From contig OX419761.1 of the NCBI GenBank assembly GCA_948567375.1, positions 994,501-1,058,500 of the forward strand: a stretch of DNA of 64,000 nt, given 5' to 3'. Position numbers and translations under genes: made by a program. The notes below the pieces were generated by a model. That model saw nothing but the letters and a program-made list of their open reading frames with translations. It had not been told where the DNA came from and did no database searches. Positions 31,381 to 45,100 of this stretch are shown in pieces. The stretch comes from Lunularia cruciata (Eukaryota; Streptophyta; Marchantiopsida; Lunulariales; Lunulariaceae). Positions within the stretch are counted from its first letter, which is position 1. Every line of letters begins with the position of its first letter.

Positions 31381-34080
31381 TTTTCATCCTTCCCTTTGAT
31401 TGGTGAGGAGAAGGTTAGATTTCTCTGCATACAAAAATAAAGGTGAGAAATAATAGCTCTATTGTCAAGAAGGAGTACCATTAGGGTTTCAATGTTTAGG
31501 GAATTGAGATTTGAATGATGGTGTATTTCATGGATAGCCAATTGAACAAAAGATTTGCACAACAACAATGATGAGATTAAGACTCCAAGCATGGCGTAAA
31601 GAATTCTCACATGCCTTTTCCATAGAGTGTTAGTTGTTCCTCATTCAGGTCCAACCACACTCAAAACAAAATGTGGTCTAAAAGGGTTGCTATACTAACA
31701 AAGGTGGGTGGATTTATTTTACAAGGTTTTGCTTATTAGTTCAAGCATGTTGTTTGCTTATTCTCAATTCTGATTTGTCATCTAGGATGATCATTGGTTG
31801 CATTATGTCCTCCAATGTAGTGAAATTTTTGGCAACAAGACAATTGTACTAGGATCCTCCTAAATATGTGTGTTTGTAATCCATTTTATCACATTGGTTT
31901 TCCTTCCACTTCCTTGTGGTAAAATCATGTTGTAGTGAATTTTCTTCTATGTATTACATTCCTTCTATACTTTACTTGGTCCAAAATGTTTCCATTATAG
32001 TTGTTTATTCTACTTATCTAATATATTGGGCCTTTTTGTCACAATTTCAATTTGATTGAGTTGAACCTTACAATGTGACTTGATTTTTTATGTAGGAAGA
32101 TATTCTCTCATATCAAAGAAGTTATGAAAAAATGTTGTTCCAAATTTAACCAACTTCAAGGTTAGTACATATGCATGTTCCATTACTTTTGTGATATAGA
32201 TTTGTACACAAGTTAGCCTATGTGATATAGTTTAAGTTGTCATGCTTTGATCCGCAATAATTTGAGATTGAAGTTACTCCTTGACTTATCAAAAGGCATA
32301 CTTGTTGTTTAGTAAGTATTTATCTTGTATCTAATGGGATCTTGGTGTTTCCTAGCTGAAGTCCTATGTTGCACACAACACACCCAAGGTCCTTAAGTTG
32401 ATAGAAACTCAACAAGAGGAAGCTTCTCTAACACTAGAGATGGTATAGGTTTTTGAATTCTTATCTCTATTCTAACATAATTTTCATTATTGTCCTTGTT
32501 GAGCTTTGTTAAGAATTTTGCCATGCATGAGCTTTTGCACAATCAAAAGATTGTACTTGAGTGGTTAGGAGATAATAACACCAAGACTATGGAACTTTTT
32601 GACTTGCTTCAGAGAAGATGCTTGCTCATTGATCAATCCTTGTTGGTTCACTCTTAAGAATTAATGCATTGCACAATGCTTTAGATCTACATTGGTAAAG
32701 TTGTAGAGCTTGAGATGTGGTGATATGGTACCATTTTCTCTCAATTTTAATTGAGGATAGACATTAAAAGTTACATGAGATGGAGAGACATAAATGTCCT
32801 TATTGAGCTTTTCTTGTTGCCTTAGTCTTTGAGAATTTCCTTACTGGTCAATGTCAAAGATTCTCTAGGAGGCTATCATTGTACACCATGCCTCTCAAGT
32901 CCTTAATAAAGTTCACTTTGCTTGGAGTGTCCTTGGGAGCATCGAGTAGAGTTTGACTTCTCTTGTTGCTCTATGAAAGTCAAGAGACAAAAGTAAGGTT
33001 ATCCATTTCAATGGAATGGTATGAAATCTCTGATTGTACTCTCAATTTATCTCAATGTTGATAGTTGGTTGGTCATATGAGCCCCAAACCCGGTGCATGT
33101 GTATGGGCTGATATTTGGAGACTCATAACTTTATTTCTTGGACTTCCTCAAAATATGTGTAAAGAACTTTTGGAGGTGTTTTGTTTTGTTTTTTTTTATT
33201 CCATTTTCAGATCTGCCTAATATGGACATTGGTAAGATGTAAGTATGCTAAACAAGATGCTAGAGAATTACAACTCTGAAAGTCAAACTTATACTCAAAA
33301 AGTGGAAAATTATTTTACTAAATGAATAAAATGTATGTTTATTATTATCGTCAATCATCTAAAGAACTTATCGATATGCAACAAAAGATACATGCATTGT
33401 AAAGATGATGTTTTTCTTAAACTGTTCTCATATAATAGAAGTATATTATAATCATAATTCTTCCACTCTATTCCATACTCAAGTAACACAAATAAAGAGC
33501 ATATTTCATATTCTCATCTGGTTTTTAGACACATCACCTATGTGTATAAGACATATTGCAAGTCTTAAAGCAATGTATCAAGTGAGATATATAACATGGT
33601 ATTTGATCTTCAACCAGGGAATTTTCCTTTTTTTTACCATGAGTTGTATTACAAGCATGCTATAATCAATGTGTTTATTACAAGTAGACTCTTGTAGAGC
33701 TTTTGTATTTAGACATTTGTAATGAAAATATAGACGAGTGAGATGTGAGACGTTGATAAATTAAATAAAGGGGGAAGGACAACCACGTAGACAAAAATAA
33801 ATAATATGAAGATATAATAGACAAAATAAATTAGTAAATTATAGTAAATTAAATAAATAGACAAAAATATAATAGTACATAATTTTCAATATAATACTAG
33901 TATACAGTAAAGAACTGCAACATATGATAGAATTGCCAAAGAAGAATTTAAAATACTATAAAAATGATTTATTTATTTATTGAATAAATTGAATCAATAT
34001 GCGGTTTATTTATCTTAACCATCAAATAAAATTGAAAGACCACATGTAGATATTTACTTTGGACTAGTACATAACGAGCG
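31381..34080. other. AT-rich intergenic DNA, nothing recognised
   Basis: Very AT-rich from about 33200 to 34050, with A/T runs and no ORF showing codon bias. I see no RNA gene or repeat structure here. It ends abruptly at the GC-richer start of the next region. Confidence 0.6.
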
Positions 34081-35018
34081 GTGATTCCACCCCTGTACCC
34101 GAGCTCGCTACGCTTGGTCGACCAAAGCTCTGATTATTAGGCCGCGCGGCCTACACCCTTCGCATCATCGACAAATACTGCAGACCTGAAGGCCGAGCCG
34201 CATTGAATCTGCACGAGACAGCTTGCACCTGGAATCGGGAAAGGTATGCTTCACAATTTGATACCTCCATGTGTGTTTTGTGTCGTGGCAGAAAGTTGTG
34301 ATTGTTGAACGAAGGATTGGTTGTTAAGTTTTGGAGTAGGGTTGGGAAAGCATGAAGAAAAAATGAGCGGAGCAGTATGCTAGTCAAGGCGCCTCCTGTC
34401 CGGAAGTAATAGCAATGAGTTTCGAGCAGTTGTATGGTCCAAGGTGGCGATTCATGACCGGTGGAGTCTTCTCCTGTATGTAATTGAGGATGCCCTCCAA
34501 GGTAGCATAATTGTTGGATTGTTGAATGTTAGGCAGGCTGGGATCTGTGTTGGCTCGTTAGATGCAGTGTTTGTGTGAAGACCAGATCGTTTAAGGAGTT
34601 TTGATGCCATTGTTTTCTACTGGCCTTTTGTCAGCAGTAGACTTGGACTCTATCCCCGTATCATGCTTAGAGTTTTCTATTCTTTTCTTCTATACGAAGA
34701 GATCATTCGTTTCCTGCTCTTGCCAAATACAGTAACTCCTTTTAGGTCTGTCTTGCTCAACGTCCTTACTATATATCGCGTGATCAGTTCACTGTGAATC
34801 ATCTGTTTCAACTCCGAAGCTACCGCCAATCCCCTCGTCTGCGCTCTCCCGATCCCTACCAGTTGGCCTCGTTCGTTTCTCATGCATGCGGATTGTGTCT
34901 GTTCTCAAGATTAGCTATTTTCCTTTGCATCAGAGTTTTAAGCCAGGGAAGTGAAATTCACGATTTCATGCAGTGTTGCGGAAAGTGTACTTGAAGCATG
35001 TCTCAGTAGGAAGTGCGC
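34081..35018 (+). other. GC-richer segment upstream of the duplicated gene; candidate 5' exon(s)
   Basis: Composition changes sharply at about 34075. A GC-rich stretch (34081-34250) containing GGCCGCGCGGCC ends GGGAAAG followed by GTATGC, a plausible donor site at 34249/34250. It may be the untranslated first exon of the gene at 35.2-45.3 kb. The rest up to 35018 is intron-like. I found no coding frame that I trust. Confidence 0.4.
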
Positions 35019-36740
35019 AGCTTACAATCTTGTATGTTCTAGCATATTGACTGCACGCAGGCTTTTTCTTCCCTTGTCTTGCAAAATTGATGAACACCAT
35101 ATCTGACACATCAATAGTCCGCTTCCTGGTTGGTCACTCAACAAGGTATTGTCTTACTTCTGGAAACTAATTGTCTCAAATATTCCTTCGGTTCACCACT
35201 TGTAAGTTTGAAGACTGCGAGATCTAATGAACAACCATATTCCGGATTTTGCAGGCCTAACCACCAGTCGGTATTCATGGCAGCTCCACGGACTAAAGAA
35301 TCCTTGCTTGATCTCCTAAAGGTTAGCCATCATTTTCTTTGAGACCTACCCGGGCTTTGGACACATCTCGACGAGGAAAGACCAGGGTTTAACGCCCTAT
35401 TATCCTCACCTTTCTCTCTACATGTCCACATTTCTCACGTTGGGCTCTGAAGGTGATGTGATGATCAATGATGATCAATTTCCTTGGGACCTTACACTGA
35501 ACTCTGGAAAATTGGTGCCGTACTCGTTTCCTTAAGGAAATTGTAGTGAATCGGGAAGTCCATGTCCTGGTAGTCGGGACTATATATCTCTGCCAGTGAC
35601 TTTGCCTCAGAGAAAAGCAGATGACTTTTGCTGATAAGAGCTGTTGCTGTTTGCTTTGGGACAACCCTCAGCGTCGAATGTGTTAAAGAGGTCGATGGCA
35701 CCAGCTAAAGTGTACGAGAGCGGAATAGGGTAGCTTACAGAAGCGTAAATATGTTCTAGATCTCACGTACGGTAATCACGTATCACAATGCCCTATATTA
35801 GGCAATGTCACAACGACTCTTTCGGTACAACTGAGTGATACTCTTTCTGAGTGGGGCATCTTGCAATCTAGTCTGCGACTGACTTGAGGTTGTACCTCAG
35901 GTCAATGGAATTGAAGTACCGACGTATGACCACCCAAAGGTTTAAACTGTGGAGGAACAGGTGAGTCCAAGTGCGTACTGCATAGAGATCCGTTGTGGAT
36001 GACCTGCAGAGTAGATCTGTCTGCCAGTTTCCGACTGTCCTACATGTATACCAGTATTCTAGTGCGGACATCAGTTACAGTATACTTCTGTAGATCATCA
36101 ACGACTCTATCACAGGTGTCCGAGCTCAAATTTTCTTGTTTCTTTCAAGGCCAAGCATGTTGGGCATCTGGACGGAGGACACAGCAAGAATCTTTTAGTA
36201 AAGGTTGCTTCCATATTTGGTTTTTGTTCGGAGTTTTGCAAGTAGTGGTGTACTTGGAGTACAGAAATCAATGATGTTCGGAATTCATTACGTCAATTAT
36301 CTTAGGTTCACAGGTGATGGAGTTTTAGCGGGATTTGCAGTTTCCTGTGTCGCCTGGAGGTGAAGTTACTTGTTGCCATCGTCACCATGGTCTTTGTCTC
36401 AAAACACTTTGTGCACAATTTGAGCCCTTTTTCTGATGTCCGAACGTGGTGTCTCGTGATGGAGCAGGACAAGAAAACAAGCTTATTTTAGTGTCAGCCT
36501 TAACATCATCGAAGATAGACTTGAAAGGTACGTTTGTACATAAGTTAATTTGCACTGCTGACTGCTACCGACTAGGATCTCCCAAACTATACAATGGGCC
36601 AAGATGAACTGAGTTATGCTGCTGATACGAGACACAGAAGATATGGGACAGTTTGTTAACCCACATTCTACTATGTATGATTTTGCTGTTCCTTATGGTG
36701 TGGTTTTACAAAGTCACCAGCTAGAAGTAACGAATTTTCA
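35019..36740 (+). repeat. Duplicate A of the host gene's 5' exons
   Basis: Starts AGCTTACAATCTTG and matches 39148-42100 along its length until homology stops near 36740. It carries three exon-like segments matching the downstream copy: 35255-35321 (15 codons after ATG, MAAPRTKESLLDLLK, then GTTAGC), 36150-36203 (18 codons, AKHVGHLDGGHSKNLLVK) and 36492-36527. The fourth exon is lost. In exon 1 all 45 coding bases are identical to copy B although the surrounding introns differ. It is probably a non-coding or alternative 5' end left by a partial tandem duplication. Confidence 0.75.
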
Positions 36741-37179
36741 AGTGTCATTACGAGTTCCTGTGTCATTAACAGGAAGTTTCACAACTTCTTCAGCTTATGT
36801 TTTTCTTATGATCTTTTAAACGAATGAGACGTTATAGGTACTACTATAGGGACATGGTTCAGTATCCAGACACATTCCTATCGGTTAGATACGTCATAAT
36901 GACATGGCTTTATATTCTGGTTTCATCTTCGAAGTAGAATATGATAAGTATTACTGTTTCTGCTCCTTGAAGTAGATGGTCTGTCACTCTTTCTGATCTC
37001 TGATGTATCAGACATCACTAACACACAAAAATACTAGACTTCTCTCAAGTATCAGTGTTCAAAGACAGCACTCGAAAGTTCACTCACGCAGCACTAATAG
37101 CATCCAATACTGAGATAGCATAGAACACACCTGAGATGATGTTAGGCAGCTCAGGGTTTCACGAAATGCAAGAGGTAGG

Positions 37180-37372
37180 TGTTGGGGATCACCCTTGTAG
37201 AAGAACTGACTCAAACTAGTGCAGAGAACTCTCATATATTTACATAAGCAACCCTAATTAGGGCTGCGCCTCGCTTTACCCTAAGCAGATATCTAGCCAA
37301 GCTCTAGACGAATCTAACAAAACCCTAAAAAGGTAGAGAATTCACTAAACTAAAGATAAACTAAAACTAACA
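37180..37372 (-). repeat. 3' LTR of a copia element
   Basis: On the minus strand the LTR begins TGTTAG (37372) directly after the purine tract AAATGGGAG and ends in CA at 37180, giving 193 bp. It contains CTTAGGGTAAAGC and AACCCTAATTAGGG-type segments. The matching 5' LTR is missing because the element is truncated. Confidence 0.75.
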
Positions 37373-39145
37373 CTCCCATTTAATGAGAGTTTATGACAAT
37401 TCCCATTTCTACTACACATTTTATGTGTTTATCTTTTGGTAGTGCTTTTGTAAACACATCTGCTGTCATCACCTGTGTCGGACAGTAAACTAACTTCACA
37501 ACATTCTCCTTTTCTTTCCTCTACAAATCTTTTTCTAATCTCAATGTGCTTAGTCCTTGGGTGATGTACAGGATTTTTGGTGAGTGCAATATTTCCTGTA
37601 TTGTCACAGTACACTATAGTAGGACTTTCCTGCTCAAAACCCAGCCCTTAAGAAGTCTCCTGTTCCAGATGACTTCTTGAGTAGCATTTGAGGCAGCCAT
37701 AAATTCTGCCTCAGTAGTAGACACTGCAACAGATGTTTGCTGTTTACTACGCCAGCTGATTGCTCCACCACTAAGCATGATTACATATCCACTAGTTGAT
37801 CTGCTGTTATCTATGTTTCTCCCCAACTAGCATCTGTATATGCTTCAAGAGTAGGAGCAAGTATGTTCCCTTGCTTTCTGTACTCCAAGAATGCATATTG
37901 AGTACCTTTAAGTACCTGAATACTCTCTTTATACCTTCCCAATGTGCTTGTGCAGGGTTGCTAGTATATCTAGCTAGTGCTCCCACTGCATAGCATATAT
38001 CTGGTCTTGTACAGACCATGATAAAATTAGAGAACCAAGAGCACTCTGATGCAACGTTTTGTCACAGTGATTCACCTCCCCATTTATGATTCTGCTGTGC
38101 TTCCACTCTAAATCAAGAGGTGGAGTGACAGGATTCGCCTGTGTCGGTATGTAGCTAGTATGGATTTCACATACTGTGGTTGACTGATTCGGATCCATCC
38201 TGCTTCTCTGTCTCTGCTCACTTTGATTCCCAAAACGAGTTTTACAGGACCAAGGATAGTCATCTCAAAAACAGAGCACAAAAAATCTCCCTCTCCATTG
38301 ATAGATTCACTGTTCACCAACAGTAATAGATCATCTACATAGACAGCTATGTATACATCATCTCTAGTATACACACTCATATCAGAATCTACGCGTTTGA
38401 AATCCTGCTCTCTCAAGTATGAGTCTAGTTTCTCATACCAGGCTCTAGGAGCTTGCTTAAGACCATATAAAGCCTTCTTAAGCAAGCATACTTTTCCTTT
38501 GCCTTCAGTATATCCATCTGGAACATCCATGTAGATAGATTCTCTCAAATCTCCATTGAGAAAGGCTGTTTTCACATCTAACTGCTCCACTTCCCAATCT
38601 CTCTCTGCTGCAAGAGCTAGAAGCATGCAAATAGATCCATACCTGGCAACTGGTGCAGAAGTTTCTGAATAATCTATTGATGCTTTCTGATTGAAGCCCC
38701 TTTGTAACAAGTCTTGCCTTGTACTTCAGGATCTCATTCTCAGCTCCACGTTTGACTCTGAACCCATTTACGGCCACTTGCTTTCCTACCTGGTGGTAAA
38801 TCAGCTAGTACCCATGTACCATTAGTCTGAAGAGACTTCTTCTCTTCTGCTATAGCCAACTCCCACTGACTCGAATCTGGTCTGAGCATAGCTTGCTTTA
38901 AAAGTGTCTGGATCACAATCTTCATGACAGATGTAAGATTCATTTAACATCTCTTCTGATAGAAAGCCAAGTCTGTCAATAGCTTTTCTATCCCTCTGTG
39001 ATCTTCTTGGCTCTGTGGCCAGAAGTTTCATGCGGCGCACAAAATAGCTTATCAATTCGTTGCTCTTTTTGAGACCCTATCTTATAAATTGACAACATTT
39101 TCAGTCGTGCTGGAGCCGTCCTTACAGGACTGAGTACTTTCTCGG
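37373..39145 (-). pseudogene. Ty1/copia pol remnant: RT and RNase H
   Basis: Minus strand from 39055: the pre-RT linker (RRSQRDRKAIDRLGF), then GTWVLADLPPGRK (about 38800). The RT has AFLNGDL (about 38545), CLLKKALYGLKQAPRAWY (about 38480-38430) and the catalytic YVDDLLLLV (about 38345-38320). RNase H has STSGYVIMLSGGAISW (about 37780) and the terminal YCDNTGNIAL ... KHIEI (about 37610-37530). Several frameshifts and stops are present. The element is cut off at about 39145, before the integrase, exactly where duplicate B begins. It lies between the two copies of the host exons. Confidence 0.92.
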
Positions 39146-39147
39146 AT

Positions 39148-42100
39148 AGCTTACAATCTTGTATGTTCTAGCATATTGACTGCACGCAGGCTTGCTCGTC
39201 TTGTTCTCTCCTTGTCTTGCAAAATTGATGAACACCATATTTGACCTGGTCACTCAACAAGGTATTGTCTTACTTCTGGAAACTTATTGTCTCTAATATT
39301 TCTTCGGTTCACCACCTGTAAGTTTTAAGATTGCGAGAACTGATGAACACCATATTCCGGATTTTGCAGGCCTGGCCCACCAGTCAGTACTCATGGCAGC
39401 TCCACGGACTAAAGAATCCTTGCTTGATCTCCTAAAGGTTAGCCATCACTTTCTTTGAGGCGTATCCGGGCTTTTGACACATCTCGACGAGGAAAGACCA
39501 TGGTTTGACGCCCGATTCTCCTCACCTTTCTCTCTAGATGTCCACATATTCACGTTGGGCTCTGAAGGTGATGTGATGATCAATGTTTTCTCGGGACCTT
39601 ACACTGAACTCTGGAAATTGGTGCTGCACTCATCTCCTCGAGGAAATTGTAGTGAATCAGGAAGTCCAAGTGTTGGTAGTCTGGATTATATATCTCTGCC
39701 AGTGACGTTGCCTCAGAGAAAAGCAGATGACTTTTGCTGATAGGGGCTTTAGCTGTTTGCTTCGGGAACTCTCCACGAGGAATATATTTTAGATGGTCGA
39801 TGGCACCAGCGAAACTGTACGAGAGTGGGATAGAGTAGCTTACAGAAGTGTAAATATGTTTTTGATCTCACGTATGGTAATCACGTATCGTAATGCCTTA
39901 TATTAGGCAAAGTCACAAAGACTCTTCGGTACAACCGAGTGATGTTCTTAATGTTGCACCTTGCAATCTAGTCTGCGGCTGACTTGAGGTTGTACCTCAG
40001 GTTAATGGAATTGAAGCAACGACGTATGACCATCCAAAGGTTTCAACTGTGGAGGAACAGGTGAGTCCAAGTGCGCACTGCATAGAGATCCGTTGTGATG
40101 ACCTGCACAGTGATCTATCTGTTAGTTTCCGAATTTCCTACATACATACCAGAACGGCTTCTGTTCTCGTATACCAATATATACCAAATATACGAATCTC
40201 CTACATATATACTAAACCCTTTGCCTAGTCCCTTCCTGTGTAGCACCAATGTTTCTTGCTCCCCCCTTGTCTCTTCTTGGGCAGCGCTGATGTTTCTTGC
40301 TCATTTCCACATTTCCATTTCGGTTCTTCTGATGTTTCTTGCTCCCCACTTGTCGCTTCCAGGACAGTGCTGATGTTTCTTGCTCATTTCCACATTTCCA
40401 TTTAGGTTCTTCTGTTCTTTCGACATTCCCACTATTTATGAGTGGCGCTTTAGGGGAGTAACCGAGTTTGCCTTGGCACTCATGAGTTTTCGTGCAGAAA
40501 CTCGGTATGAGGGGTAGTGACACTTGCTCAGCTACTTCGGCACTGAGTGAGGCACTGATGAAGTTGCATGTGTTTTCGTGGAGGTTTACTATGGCCGCCT
40601 TCTGCTTCCCTCAGCTGTTTAGTTTCTCAGGACTCAGGCGTCCATAGCGCTTGCTGTGATATATCTATATCCAGTCCTCCTATGCTTTGCTCGTCTTCCC
40701 TTGTTCTCTGAGCGATTTCTACTTCCAGTGCTATGACTCATACACCTTCCACGATTTTCGTTTCCTGACTCACATCGTCCTTGACCTGCCATATTTCCAG
40801 ACTTCTACTCGTCTCTTGACTCCTGTTTATCTCAACCGTTTTAATTTGGCCGTTTCTTCCTGTTGATTTTATTTCTCTACTTATTTGGGAGTTCTGTATC
40901 CGCTTCTTTGATGGATGCATCTCAGATATGGGTGTTACTATCAAATTGTTTCCAAGTAATATTTCCTTCGCCTTTCATTCGATGATGTTTTTCTCTATAT
41001 ATGCAGGTGTCTACTACCCTAACTAGTTCCCTCCCTAGTATTTTCCCTTCGCTCTTTGACTGCTTCCTGCTTTGACCTCTCGTGCGCACAGTGTTCCTGC
41101 CCGACTCCAGCCCACGTTCTTCATCTTAGTTCACGCACTGCTACTGGCGGGCTCTTACATCATGTTTCCTATTCCTCGCTATCGGTTGCATAGATGCTCT
41201 AGATTTCACGTTCTGAACTAGTTCGTTGGCCATCTGTTATTCTCAATTTGTTTCAATTATGCCTTTGCTGCAGGTTACATTCGATGCATTCTACCGGAGG
41301 GATTTAACACTACACTAGCATTGTGATCATGTACATATTGCTTATCGATCATTTGCACTTCATGAGTTCTAGATAACCCGTTCCCAGAATGGCTTCTGTT
41401 CTTGTGTACCTATTTATACCAGTTTTAGTGCGGAAATCATTCACAGTATACTTCTGTAGATAATCAACGACTCCATAGCAGATGTTGGAGCTCAAATTTA
41501 CTTGTTTCTTTCAAGGCCAAGCATGTTGGGCATCTGAAGGGAGGACACAGCAAGAATCTCTTATTAAAGGTTGCTTCCATATCTGGTTTTTGTTCGGAGT
41601 TCTGCAAGTAGTGGTGTATTTGTAGTACAGAAACCATTGATGTGCAGAATGTATTACGTAGATTTTCTTAGGTTCACAGGTGATGTGGTTTTAGCGGGAT
41701 GTGCAGTTTCCTGTGTCGTTAGGAGGTGAAGTTACTTGTTACCATCGTTACCATGGTCTTCGTCTCAATATTCTGTGTGCACAATTTGAACCCTTTTTCT
41801 GATGTCCGAACGTGGTCTTGCCATGGGTTAGGACAAGAAGAACAGGCTTATTTTAGTGTCAGCCTTAACATCATCGAAGATAGACATGAAAGGTACGTTT
41901 GTACATAAATTACTGTTGCACTGCTTACTACTACCGACTAGGATCTCCCAAACTATACAATGGGCCAAGGTGAAGTGAGTTATGCTGCTGATACGAGACA
42001 CAGAAAATATGGCACAGTTTGTTAACCCACATTCTACCGTGTATGATTTTGCTATTCCTTATGATGTGGTTTTACACAATCACCAGCTAGAACTCACGAA
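39148..42100 (+). repeat. Duplicate B of the host gene's 5' exons
   Basis: Second copy of 35019-36740, in the same orientation about 4.1 kb downstream. It is longer because it contains a Penelope-type insert at about 40150-41418 that copy A lacks, so the insertion came after the duplication. Copy B runs on without a break into the rest of the gene. Confidence 0.78.
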
Positions 42101-45100
42101 TTTTCAAATGCAGCTTTGTCACAGCGACTAGGCTTGGGCAAGAGTGGATTGCGTATGGCACCAGAAGACACAATGCAGGCAGCACTAAAGGTACAGAGTT
42201 TCTCAAACTTTCAGATTGCTGCGTAGAAACTCCTTGCTCTCGCCCATCCAGAAGTCATCGTGCAGGAACATTCAATTAATACAGAACCAACGTCAACTCA
42301 AAGATGAAGAAGATTAGTCTGAAGAGCTGATTAAGGAATTCCTCTCGTCTATCCAGCAAGCTGATCTCAGGACAGAATACATCCTTAAAAGATTGGGTCG
42401 CAGATATTCTATTCCAAAAAGTAAGTACCAGAAGCACAAAGTGAGTACGACTTAGTATTTGGCAAGAAGATATAATATCCCGATGATGATGATGGTCCAG
42501 TCCTAAGTGGATACTCATCCTTGCATGAACGGATGGGTATCCATATTCGCACTTTCAATGATGATCCTGATGATGACGACTTCAAAAGTTTATGGAATTT
42601 GAGATTTAGAAGTTTTACTTGCAAGTGGATAGAGTCTGGGGAATTTTCATCCACCATTGCCCCTCTATAGTTCAGCTTTACATCGGCATGAACCAACTTG
42701 CAGGCAGTGTCATGTTTCAGTATCTTGCTATTCAGACTCGCGTGACAAGTGTGATATCCAAACATGCCCATGGGGGAAAGAGCTCGTTGGACGTGGGTAT
42801 AGAACAGAATATGAGAGAAACTGGAAAAGGTGTGACATGCCATTAGAGTATTCCACTCTGCAATATAACTTTCTTGCTCCCTATTCCTTGAAAACGCCAC
42901 AGGATGATTGTCTATTCTGACTCTACTACCATCCTATATCTTTTACATCCCTTGTTTTTATTATGACTTATTTCATGGAGTTCCATGATACTTTTGAAGT
43001 CACCATCGGCAAGATTACGGGAGTCGTTCTTTTGTGAAAAAGTCATTGTTACATTGTATTCCGAACAATGATTTAGGTACAATGCTTGCTATTACTTCTT
43101 GGACGTCTCATCTCCACTCAAATCTTTTCAAGGATAGAACCGTTCTGAGGCCAACTTGCTGAAAGAAGAGGGATACGGTTCACTTAATCGATCTGCATTC
43201 AAGTGCTTGCAGTCATGGCCTCTCTAATCCTGTGATTCGCCGACTGTGATAGTAGGTTCCTCTGGGATGTGTCACCCCGTTCGCTCTTGTGAACGAATCA
43301 GCTAGGTATCTGTTTCATTTGGGCTACACAAACAGCGCTTATCTTATTTCTTTGCAATGAGTGTCATCTACAGCAGCCAAGAAATTGCTTTCATTTTGAG
43401 ATCATGTTGAACATCAGTAAGCCTTGGTTCCACATCTACAGAGACTTATCTAACCTGGGGATCTGTTGAAGGTCCGTAACACTTTTGCTGGATGAAGGAT
43501 TTAAGAGCAAATCTCAAGTCTTTTTCCACCCTCTATCAAACGATGCAACTACTGGTTAGTGGCACGGTGTCATTGCAGATTTTCCGTTGCGTTGGAAGCA
43601 AGCACTGTGTTTGGGAATCCCAATGTCATCCTTGTTCCAAGTGTTGCTGTATCAATAATGGAGAATAATGAGATGCAACTGAAATTTATGCAGCTGTTTC
43701 ACCAACGGGACTGGACAACTTTTTGAGAGCAATAGGAAGGGAGCCTGTTTATGTCGATATTGAGGTATGTTTCTTTCTGATGCTTCACGCAGCAGTTTGT
43801 GGAGCAAATGGAACATCTGGATAAACGCCTGTCTAAGAACTCATGGAAAAGTGTGAGCTAACAGCCTCTGTCCCCATCACAGGCTGTAGTAGTCGTAGGA
43901 AAGGATCAACCGCCAGACCTTGCTAGCTATCTGGTGGATCCCGCCGTCAAGGAAGTAGCAAATAAACAAAACGTAAGCGAGGATCTTTTGGTGGAAGCAG
44001 ATCAGTCCGTGAAAGCAGATCAGTCTGAATTCGTTCAAGAAGTTCATGATGGTGCAGCGAAATCAAGTATGATTTGCTATGAATGATCTCCATGATTTTT
44101 AGCTCTAAAGTGCCTTGAATTATCTACATTTGGTTTCTTGGGACACTTGCTTGATTCAACATCATTCAAACTCGATTTGAAAAGTTTGAGAATTCATCTT
44201 AAGTTTGTAATACTTGTCCTAGAAAGGGTGAAGAGCTGAAAAGGTTTTCAAACGATAGTGAACTGGTGTTCTTACTGTTTTGGCAGCTGTGAAGTTAAAA
44301 TCAAAGTCAAACTCCATGACTTTGGTTCCGAAAGTATCTGGTGCTAACGTGCAAACAACTTCGACCTCAATTCTTGATGAGCTAATATGTGCTATTCAAA
44401 AGGAGGTAAATGAGCCCATCTACACCACTGAAGTTGTAGATAGTGGACTCTGTGATTAAAGACATAAGTAATGGTATGGAGTCCAGTCGTTTACAATGGG
44501 TTCTGTATTTCCTTACGGGATATGTGATTAAAGACGTTTCCGCCGGGATGTGTGATTAAAGACGTTCCCTGCCGTTGATATATGTTCTTGTCTTTATTTC
44601 CAATGACCTTTTGTGGGAATAGTCTTTGTCTGCAACATAGATGCTTCTACTGTGATGTCAAAGTCTGAATCTCGTGATTCCAAAATGTGCTTATGCTTCT
44701 CCTCCATAAGGCATCGCTGTAGCGTACAGTAAATGACCGTGCTCCGCTAACAGGCGTCGAAGTCTGGAGCGGAAGCTACCGCAATCATGTCAGGACCCTT
44801 GAGGCAAAGTTTGGCAACAGAGTTGGAAAGCATGCTGGTGAGTAAAGTCACCTTCTCCTAGCTTGATTTACAAGGGGCGGCTGGTTCGCAGATTGTATCG
44901 TGATGGATGGAGAAGACCGAGAGGACTCGTGCTGATCTGTTGTCTCACCTCAGGTCTTGTAGTTTTCTGGCGTCATCTGTTTTGCTTATACGTAAAAGCC
45001 ACAAGTCATCTGGAAAATGAAGTAGAGCTTTCAGTGTCAGTATAATTTGTTATACGTAGAAGTACTCCAGAAAATCTGGAAACCTTTACTTTGTAAGCTG

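Noticed and set aside
42409-42900. Minus-strand ORF of 163 codons
   Set aside because: It overlaps, on the opposite strand, an exon and intron of the better supported plus-strand gene, shows no domain, and is the kind of open frame expected by chance.
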